Source: Flagellimonas zhangzhouensis (GTDB taxonomy: Bacteria; Bacteroidota; Bacteroidia; Flavobacteriales; Flavobacteriaceae). Taken from it: DNA of 64,000 nt. Made by a program: the position numbers and the translations under genes. The notes beneath the pieces were generated by a model. That model saw only the letters and a list, made by a program, of their open reading frames with translations. It searched no databases and was not told the DNA's origin. This document shows, piece by piece, positions 52,161-59,593 of this stretch. Numbering within the stretch: position 1 is the stretch's first letter; each line of letters starts with the position of its first letter. The DNA is taken from the NCBI RefSeq assembly GCF_900102925.1, contig NZ_FNKI01000001.1, positions 992,001-1,056,000 on the forward strand, in the 5' to 3' direction.

Positions 52161-53680
52161 TTACAGGTAAAAACTGTATAGCAGGAGAGTTTAGTGCAAA
52201 GGGGAATGTGGAGTTCAAGACCACCAATCCCAAATTGAATATTCAAAACGAAACCACTTTTGTGGAGGCCTCATCTGAAGAAATCGAATTGGCGGTGACT
52301 TCGGCATGGGATGCCTTTAAAGTGTTTCGAAAATTACCAGGAGACAAAAGAGCCGAGTTTTTGAATGCCATTGCCGATGAAATTTTGGCTTTGGATCAAG
52401 AATTGTTGGATACCTATTGTATGGAATCAGGTTTGCCCGAAGGTAGAGCCATTGGTGAGCGCGGAAGAACCATGAACCAGTTGCGGTCGTTTGCAACTTT
52501 GGTGGCCAACGAAGATTGGAGAGAAAACACCTTTGATGCGGCCGAACCCGATAGAAAACAAATGCCAAAAGACGATTTGCGGAAAACCATGATTCCTTTG
52601 GGACCAATTGCCGTTTTTGGGGCCAGTAATTTCCCATTGGCCTACTCAACTGCAGGAGGGGATACCGCAAGTGCTTTGGCTGCTGGATGTCCTGTGGTGG
52701 TAAAATCGCACCCCATGCATGCTGGAACTTCAGAGTTGATCGCTTCGGCCATTGTAAAAGCTGCTGAAAAAACGGGAATGCCAAAAGGGGTGTTCTCAAG
52801 CATCAATGGAGGAATTCAGGCAGGGGTGGATTTAGTAAGCCACCCAAAAATAAAAGCCGTTGGTTTTACAGGAAGTATTACAGGTGGACGTGCGTTATTC
52901 GATTTAGCGGCCAAAAGACCAGAGCCAATTCCTGTTTTTGCTGAAATGGGAAGTATCAACCCTGTCATCATCACACCGAATGCGATTGCAAAACGCGGAA
53001 ATGATATCGCAAAGACCTATGCAGGTTCCATTACCTTGGGAACAGGACAATTCTGTACCAATCCAGGGTTGTTGTTGACTATAAAAGATGAAAATACCGA
53101 GGCATTCATAAATGAATTGGCCAAGGAAACCATCGCTTTGGATGCTCAATGTATGCTGCACCCGAATATCAAATCTGGCTATGTGAGCAAAGGCGAAAGT
53201 GTTACTTCACAAGATGGAGTAGCCATTGTTGGCCAATTGAAAGGTGATTTAGATCCGAATTATGCCGCTTCTGCAGTAGCCACTGTTTCTGGAACTGAAT
53301 TTTTGAAAAACACCAAATTGCACCAAGAAGTTTTTGGACCTTTTTCATTGGTGGTTCAATGTAAGGATGAAGCGGAATTACTTCAAGTGATTGAAGAATT
53401 AGAGGGTCAGTTGACAGGTACTTTGATAGCAGAAGACAATGATGATTTGGACATTGCAGAGATTGTTGATGCGCTTCAAAATAGAGTGGGACGAATTATT
53501 TATAATGGTGTGCCAACAGGCGTTGAGGTTTGTCCATCCATGCAACATGGCGGACCCTATCCCGCTTCGACCGATTCGAGGTTTACAGCGGTGGGAATCC
53601 ATGCCATAAAAAGATGGGTACGACCTGTGAGTTATCAATCGTTCCCATTGGAATTGTTGCCAGAACATTTAAGAAAATAG
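52157..53680 (+). CDS. Aldehyde dehydrogenase, probable 2,5-dioxovalerate dehydrogenase
   Basis: 507 residues of the ALDH superfamily: GPIAVFGASNFPLAYSTAGGDTASALAAGCPVVVKSHPMHAGTS (cofactor site), GFTGSITGGRALFD, general base Glu in VFAEMGSINPVI, and the nucleophile Cys in GTGQFCTNPGLLL. It best fits the alpha-ketoglutarate semialdehyde (2,5-dioxovalerate) dehydrogenase subgroup, giving 2-oxoglutarate with NAD(P)+. Translational coupling to the deaminase gene upstream and the epimerase downstream (18 bp) supports this. Confidence 0.88.
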   Translation: MITGKNCIAGEFSAKGNVEFKTTNPKLNIQNETTFVEASSEEIELAVTSAWDAFKVFRKLPGDKRAEFLNAIADEILALDQELLDTYCMESGLPEGRAIGERGRTMNQLRSFATLVANEDWRENTFDAAEPDRKQMPKDDLRKTMIPLGPIAVFGASNFPLAYSTAGGDTASALAAGCPVVVKSHPMHAGTSELIASAIVKAAEKTGMPKGVFSSINGGIQAGVDLVSHPKIKAVGFTGSITGGRALFDLAAKRPEPIPVFAEMGSINPVIITPNAIAKRGNDIAKTYAGSITLGTGQFCTNPGLLLTIKDENTEAFINELAKETIALDAQCMLHPNIKSGYVSKGESVTSQDGVAIVGQLKGDLDPNYAASAVATVSGTEFLKNTKLHQEVFGPFSLVVQCKDEAELLQVIEELEGQLTGTLIAEDNDDLDIAEIVDALQNRVGRIIYNGVPTGVEVCPSMQHGGPYPASTDSRFTAVGIHAIKRWVRPVSYQSFPLELLPEHLRK

Positions 53681-53698
53681 TCAAGTAAAGAAACGCGA

Positions 53699-54706
53699 GT
53701 GGCCAGAAAAACATTTTTTTGTGTTGATGCACATACCTGTGGCAATCCAGTACGAGTGGTTGCAGGTGGAGGTCCAAATCTTTTGGGAGCCAATATGAGT
53801 GAGAAACGCCAGCATTTCCTTAAGGAATATGACTGGATAAGAAAAGGATTGATGTTTGAACCTCGAGGGCACGATATGATGAGTGGGAGTATTTTGCTTT
53901 CTCCCCATGACCCAGAAAATGACTTTGCCATTCTTTTTATTGAAACCTCGGGATGTTTGCCCATGTGCGGTCATGGCACCATTGGAACCATCACCGTAGC
54001 CATTGAGGAGGGATTGATTACGCCAAAAACGCCTGGTAAAATCAAGATGGAAGCCCCTGCAGGATTGGTGGAAATAGAATACCAGCAAACGGGAAAAAAG
54101 GTGGATTGGGTGCGATTGGTGAATGTAAAATCATACTTGGCTGCCGAAAACTTGACCATAGAATGCCCAGGTTTGGGAGAATTGACTTTTGATGTGGCCT
54201 ATGGTGGAAATTATTACGCCATTGTTGACCCTCAAAAGAATTTTTCTGGTTTGCAAGATTTCACTGCGGGACAAATTATTCTGTTTTCGCAGGTAGTGCG
54301 CAAGGCCATCAACGAGAAATATCCCGATATGTTCATCCATCCAGAAAATCCGACCATTCGCGATGTGAGCCATATGATGTGGACGGGGGAACCATTGGAT
54401 GCAACATCATCAGGTAGAAATGCAGTTTTTTATGGCGACAAGGCCATAGACCGCTCCCCTTGCGGCACGGGAACTTCGGCTCGAATGGCCCAGTTGTACA
54501 GTAAAGGCAAATTAAAAGTGGGAGAGTCATACATTCATGAAAGTTTTATCGGCAGCAAATTTGTGGGTAAGGTCGAGGGCGAAACCAACTTAGGAGATAC
54601 ATTGGCCATTGTACCCAGCATTCAAGGGTGGGCGCAAGTAACAGGATACAATAATATCATTATAGATGATGATGATCCATATGCCCACGGATTTCAAGTA
54701 CTTTAA
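53699..54706 (+). CDS. 4-hydroxyproline 2-epimerase (proline racemase family)
   Basis: 335 residues. Both catalytic cysteines are present: MCGHGTIGT and DRSPCGTGTSA. This marks an epimerase/racemase rather than a dehydratase, where the first Cys is replaced. The N-terminus TFFCVDAHTCGNPVRVVAGGGP is typical of hydroxyproline epimerases. It converts trans-4-hydroxy-L-proline to cis-4-hydroxy-D-proline. The start is GTG at 53699. The next pathway step, a D-hydroxyproline dehydrogenase or oxidase, is absent from this window. Confidence 0.9.
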   Translation: MARKTFFCVDAHTCGNPVRVVAGGGPNLLGANMSEKRQHFLKEYDWIRKGLMFEPRGHDMMSGSILLSPHDPENDFAILFIETSGCLPMCGHGTIGTITVAIEEGLITPKTPGKIKMEAPAGLVEIEYQQTGKKVDWVRLVNVKSYLAAENLTIECPGLGELTFDVAYGGNYYAIVDPQKNFSGLQDFTAGQIILFSQVVRKAINEKYPDMFIHPENPTIRDVSHMMWTGEPLDATSSGRNAVFYGDKAIDRSPCGTGTSARMAQLYSKGKLKVGESYIHESFIGSKFVGKVEGETNLGDTLAIVPSIQGWAQVTGYNNIIIDDDDPYAHGFQVL

Positions 54707-54758
54707 TTGAAAAAAAGAAAGTGCGGGATGATGTGGTCAAATGAGAAATTAAAAATAC

Positions 54759-57700
54759 ATGAAACCAACTAAATTAATCATAGGCACTATTTTGAGTTGC
54801 TTTTCATTTTGTTTATCCTTTGTACATGCCCAAGAGGGTAACCAGATATTGGATGGCATTGGCGAAACAGGAATGATTTCCCGCTACATTTTGGATAGGG
54901 ATGCTAAGGATTGGTCACGGAATACGTTGCATGCCAGAATTTATGGCTCCAACATAAAATTTGATAAAAGTGAGCCTTTTGAAAAGGTACTTACCTTATC
55001 TGCAGAGAACCAAAACTATGTTGCCATTCCAGGGGAAGCAGTTGAGGGAGAAGAATCTTTGAGTATTTCAGCTTGGGTCAATTTGAAATCAACCGAAAAG
55101 AATCAAGTGCTTTTTGATTTTGGAAAAGATGGCAGAAACCATTTTTATGTAGAGGCATCAGGGCAATTTCATTTGATAAAAGATGGAAATGAAATCTACA
55201 AAACTTCTAATTCAAATAAGTCAATTCCAAAAGATGAATGGGCACATCTAGCCCTAGTTTTTGATGCGCCATCAAAGTCAATATTTGCCTATCTCAATGG
55301 AAAACAAATCGAGAAAATTGAACAAGTTGAGGTAGAACTTGACGATTTGTTTACCCATGAGAACAAATTATATGTGGGGCGGTCAATTCCTACTAGTGAT
55401 TCTTATTTGAATGCAAGCATTCATGATTTCAGATTGTATAGAATCCCTTTAAGCGAATCCCAAATTGAAGTGATTCGTGACAATGCTTTGAAAGGGAATA
55501 CTTCGGTTACGAAACGAGAAAAACCAAGGGACGACTTACCACAATTTGATCCAAACAAGCCTCAATTGTACAATCAATATTTGGTTGGGGTATCCGATGT
55601 TGCCGTGGAAACTACGGTAGGTGTCTTGCCAAGATTGCCAAGATATGTGCTAGGTGATTACAAAAATGGAATTGATGGTCCAAAAGTTAGAGTGCAATGG
55701 CCAGCACCAACCAATAACGACAATGTTGCACAAGTAGGGACATATGAGGTCATTGGAAAAGTATCGGGAACCGATTTTAAACCTAAGGCAAAGGTTGTGG
55801 TAAAAGGTGCTCAGGCATCTGTAACACCCAGCCGCACTTTAGAAGTTTTTCCATTGAGTCAAGTGTTCTTAAATATGGACGCCCATGGATATCAAACCAA
55901 ATTCATAGAAAATCGGGATAAGTTCATCAACACCTTGGCGAACACCAATCCAGATTCGTTTTTGTACATGTTCCGTAATGCTTTTGGACAGGAACAACCT
56001 GAAGGAGCAATTCCATTAGGGGTTTGGGACAGCCAAGAGACCAAATTGAGAGGTCATGCCACAGGACATTACTTGACCGCTTTGGCTCAGGCCTACGCGA
56101 GCACAGGATATGATAAAAATCTACAATCCAATTTTCAGCAAAAGATGGATTATATGGTGGAGGTGCTCCATCAACTTTCTAGATTGTCTGGGCGTCCAAC
56201 TAAAGAGGGAGGTGAATCAATTGCCGACCCCACTGCAGTTCCCCCAGGCCCGGGCAAATCTACTTTCGATTCCGATTTGAGCGAAAATAGCATTCGAACT
56301 GATTATTGGAATTGGGGTAAAGGTTTTATCAGTGCTTACCCTCCTGACCAATTTATTATGTTGGAAAATGGAGCTACATATGGCACTCAACCCACTCAAA
56401 TTTGGGCGCCCTATTATACTTTGCATAAACTATTGGCAGGTCTGATGGATATTTATGAGATCACTGGAAATCAAAAAGCATTGGAAATTGCCGAAGGGAT
56501 GGGAAATTGGGTTTATGCCCGATTGAGTTTGTTGCCGACGGAAACCCTGATTCAAATGTGGAATACTTATATCGCAGGAGAATTTGGTGGAATGAACGAG
56601 GCCATGGCTAGACTGAATCGAATCACTGGCGAACCCAACTTTTTAAAAGTAGCGCAGTTGTTCGATAACATTAAAATGTTTTTTGGCGATGCTGAACATT
56701 CCCACGGACTGGCCAGTAATGTGGATACGTTTAGGGGGCTTCATGCCAATCAACATATCCCACAAATATTGGGTTCCCTTGAAATTTATCGCGATTCCAA
56801 TGCACCTGAATATTACCAGATTGCGGATAATTTTTGGTATAAAGCCCGAAACGATTATATGTATAGCATCGGAGGAGTAGCAGGAGCTCGAAATCCCACC
56901 AATGCTGAATGTTTTGTAGCGCAACCTGGAACTTTGTATGAAAATGGTCTATCATCAGGCGGTCAAAATGAAACCTGTGCGACCTATAATATGCTCAAGT
57001 TGACCAAAAACCTGTTCCTTTTTGATCAGCGAACCGAGTTTATGGACTATTACGAGCGAGGATTGTACAACCATATTTTAGCTTCGGTAGCAGCCGATAG
57101 CCCAGCCAATACCTATCACGTGCCTTTGCGACCTGGTTCCATAAAACGATTTGGAAATGCTGATATGACTGGTTTCACTTGTTGCAATGGAACCGCATTG
57201 GAAAGTAGCACCAAGCTTCAGAATTCCATTTATTTTAAAAGTTTGGACAACAATGAGCTTTATGTGAACCTCTTTGTTCCATCAACATTGGAATGGAAAG
57301 AAAAAGGAATTATGGTCGATCAAAGAACCGCATTCCCAAAAGAAGACCATACCCAATTAGTGATTAGTGGAAAGGGTAAATTCGATTTGAAAGTTCGTGT
57401 TCCTGAATGGGCGACCAAAGGGGTGCTTGTGAAAGTCAATGGAAAAGAGGAGAAAATTGAAACTTCAGCAGGTAGCTATCTTTCCCTGAACCGAAAATGG
57501 AAAAATGGAGATGTAGTGGATATCAAAATGCCATTCCAATTTCATTTAGATCCCATCATGGATCAACAAAACATTGCCAGTCTTTTTTATGGGCCTATCT
57601 TGTTGGTGGCCCAAGAAACAGAAGCAAGAACGGATTGGCGTAAAATTTCATTGGATGCAAATGATTTAGGGAAAACCATTCAAGGAGACCCATCAACATA

Positions 57701-57794
57701 TGAATTTACCATTGATGGCATCACATTCAAACCATTTTATGAAACTTATGGGAGGCATTCCGTGTATTTGGATGTGAGCCTTATATCACAATAA
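54759..57794 (+). CDS. Glycoside hydrolase family 127, beta-L-arabinofuranosidase, with LamG domain
   Basis: 1011 residues: signal peptide (SCFSFCLSFVHAQ), an N-terminal LamG/concanavalin-like domain (about 50-240), an Ig-like linker (about 270-355), and a GH127 (DUF1680) alpha/alpha barrel (about 365-1011). The four zinc-ligand positions known from GH127 are visible: Glu738 and Cys740 (NETCATYN) and Cys808-Cys809 (GFTCCNGTALE); one cysteine is the nucleophile. Characterised GH127 enzymes release L-arabinose from beta-L-arabinofuranosides on hydroxyproline-rich proteins. That fits the three hydroxyproline catabolic genes directly upstream. Periplasmic or surface location is likely. Confidence 0.9.
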   Translation: MKPTKLIIGTILSCFSFCLSFVHAQEGNQILDGIGETGMISRYILDRDAKDWSRNTLHARIYGSNIKFDKSEPFEKVLTLSAENQNYVAIPGEAVEGEESLSISAWVNLKSTEKNQVLFDFGKDGRNHFYVEASGQFHLIKDGNEIYKTSNSNKSIPKDEWAHLALVFDAPSKSIFAYLNGKQIEKIEQVEVELDDLFTHENKLYVGRSIPTSDSYLNASIHDFRLYRIPLSESQIEVIRDNALKGNTSVTKREKPRDDLPQFDPNKPQLYNQYLVGVSDVAVETTVGVLPRLPRYVLGDYKNGIDGPKVRVQWPAPTNNDNVAQVGTYEVIGKVSGTDFKPKAKVVVKGAQASVTPSRTLEVFPLSQVFLNMDAHGYQTKFIENRDKFINTLANTNPDSFLYMFRNAFGQEQPEGAIPLGVWDSQETKLRGHATGHYLTALAQAYASTGYDKNLQSNFQQKMDYMVEVLHQLSRLSGRPTKEGGESIADPTAVPPGPGKSTFDSDLSENSIRTDYWNWGKGFISAYPPDQFIMLENGATYGTQPTQIWAPYYTLHKLLAGLMDIYEITGNQKALEIAEGMGNWVYARLSLLPTETLIQMWNTYIAGEFGGMNEAMARLNRITGEPNFLKVAQLFDNIKMFFGDAEHSHGLASNVDTFRGLHANQHIPQILGSLEIYRDSNAPEYYQIADNFWYKARNDYMYSIGGVAGARNPTNAECFVAQPGTLYENGLSSGGQNETCATYNMLKLTKNLFLFDQRTEFMDYYERGLYNHILASVAADSPANTYHVPLRPGSIKRFGNADMTGFTCCNGTALESSTKLQNSIYFKSLDNNELYVNLFVPSTLEWKEKGIMVDQRTAFPKEDHTQLVISGKGKFDLKVRVPEWATKGVLVKVNGKEEKIETSAGSYLSLNRKWKNGDVVDIKMPFQFHLDPIMDQQNIASLFYGPILLVAQETEARTDWRKISLDANDLGKTIQGDPSTYEFTIDGITFKPFYETYGRHSVYLDVSLISQ

Positions 57795-57847
57795 CCATCA
57801 AACCAAACCAACCGCTACCTTTAGGTAGTTCAGATAAACCAAAAATT

Positions 57848-59554
57848 ATGAAACACACAGGTCTTAAAAAAATCGGATTTCTATTTACGGTCCTATTCGG
57901 GATAATGTCATCGGCGCAAAACAGCGAAATGGCCGATATGGTCACCGAATTCGAAGCTGATAATTGGGCGTTGCGACGCACTTATATTGTTGATGAATCC
58001 GAAGAATATTACCAACGTTACACCAAACACTATTCTGATTGGAATGACAAATTGGATAAGGTGGATTTCAATGCCATGTCCCAGCAAGGAAAGGTCGATT
58101 ATGTGCTGTTGAAGAATTTGGTAAACAAGCGAGCGTATCTTTTGGGATTGGATTACGATGAATTTAAAGAGGTGGATAAAGTTGGTGATTTCGGGAAAGA
58201 CATCTTTAGGTTCATGCAAGAAAGACGCAGAGGAAAAAGACCTGATGCGAAGCTTTTATCACAGCAATTTCAAGATGCTTCGGATAAAATTGATGCCGAA
58301 ATCGAAGCTTGGAAAGCCAAACCATTTAAAGATTGGCAAACTGCAGATAAGGCATCCGATGTGATTTCTTCGTTCCAAAAGGGATTGAAAGAATCCTATG
58401 AATTTTATTACGGATACGATCCTGAGTTTACGTGGTGGGTAGAAAAACCGTATGAAAAGCTCAACGAAAAGTTGACCGCCTACGCTGAATTTTTAAAAGA
58501 GAATTATTCTGAGGGAAGTGTGAAAGATGATGGAAGTGGTATTATCGGAAAGCCTATCGGTGAAGCCGCACTAAAAGAAAGTTTGGCCTTGGAATTTATT
58601 CCGTACACTCCAGCACAATTGATCAAAACCGCAGAAGAGCAATTTGCTTGGTGCAAGAGTGAAATGATAAAAGCTTCCCGAGAATTGGGATATGGTGACG
58701 ATTGGAAAAAAGCTTTGGAACACGTAAAAAATACCTACGTTCCTGCTGGTGATCAACCCCAAGCCATTTTTGATTTGTACCAGCACTCCGTTGATTTTAT
58801 CGAAGAAAGGGATTTAATCACATTGCCCGAATTGGCCAAAGAAACTTGGGGCATGAAAATGATGAGTGCAGAACGCCAGAAGGTAAGTCCGTTCTTTTTG
58901 GGTGGGCCAGATATCATTATTTCCTATCCGACTTTGGAAATGAATCACAACGACAAGTTAATGAGTATGCGCGGGAACAATCCTAATTTCTCGTTCCCAA
59001 CCGTGCAGCACGAGTTATTGCCTGGTCACAACCTGCAACATTTTATGACCAGCAGACATAAAAGCTACAGAAGACCTTTTTACAATCCATTTTGGACAGA
59101 GGGTTGGTCGCTGTATTGGGAAATCATCTTGTGGAACAAAGAATTCCCTCAAACACCTGAGCAAAAGTTGGGGATGTTGTTCTGGAGAATCCACCGTTGT
59201 GCCCGTATCATTTTCTCCCTAAAATTCCATTTGGGTGAAATGACCCCTCAAGAATGTATCGACCTATTGGTGGATGAGGTAGGTCACGAATATGCTAACG
59301 CAGAGGCTGAGGTACGTCGTTCGTTCACCACCAGCTACCCTCCCTTGTACCAATTGGCCTATATGATGGGTGGATTGCAATTTTATGCACTTCGCAAGGA
59401 AATGTTGGACAAAGGGTGGACCGAAAAGGAATTCCATGATCGAGTTATGGTTGAGGGCAGAATGCCTGTAGAGATTTTGCGTAGTTTGTTGCAAGAACTT
59501 CCCCTGAACAAGAACTACAAAACCCAATGGAAGTTCGCCACGGATTTTAAATAG
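57848..59554 (+). CDS. DUF885 family metallopeptidase-like protein
   Basis: 568 residues: signal peptide (IGFLFTVLFGIMSSAQ), then a DUF885 domain with the zinc motif HELLPGH (His388, Glu389, His394), downstream RRPFYNPFWTEGWSLYWEIILW providing the third ligand region (EGW), and YQLAYMMGGLQFYALR near the end. DUF885 proteins resemble metallo-carboxypeptidases; substrates are mostly unknown. It lies 53 bp after the GH127 gene and 39 bp before the DUF5695 gene, on the same strand. It may trim deglycosylated, proline-rich peptides (inference). Confidence 0.85.
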   Translation: MKHTGLKKIGFLFTVLFGIMSSAQNSEMADMVTEFEADNWALRRTYIVDESEEYYQRYTKHYSDWNDKLDKVDFNAMSQQGKVDYVLLKNLVNKRAYLLGLDYDEFKEVDKVGDFGKDIFRFMQERRRGKRPDAKLLSQQFQDASDKIDAEIEAWKAKPFKDWQTADKASDVISSFQKGLKESYEFYYGYDPEFTWWVEKPYEKLNEKLTAYAEFLKENYSEGSVKDDGSGIIGKPIGEAALKESLALEFIPYTPAQLIKTAEEQFAWCKSEMIKASRELGYGDDWKKALEHVKNTYVPAGDQPQAIFDLYQHSVDFIEERDLITLPELAKETWGMKMMSAERQKVSPFFLGGPDIIISYPTLEMNHNDKLMSMRGNNPNFSFPTVQHELLPGHNLQHFMTSRHKSYRRPFYNPFWTEGWSLYWEIILWNKEFPQTPEQKLGMLFWRIHRCARIIFSLKFHLGEMTPQECIDLLVDEVGHEYANAEAEVRRSFTTSYPPLYQLAYMMGGLQFYALRKEMLDKGWTEKEFHDRVMVEGRMPVEILRSLLQELPLNKNYKTQWKFATDFK

Positions 59555-59593
59555 TCCAATTCATTATAAATATAAAACCAAACTAGCAGAATA

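Noticed and set aside
52317..52799. Leftward open frame of 160 codons antisense to the aldehyde dehydrogenase
   Set aside because: It overlaps conserved ALDH motifs; its translation has no recognisable domain.
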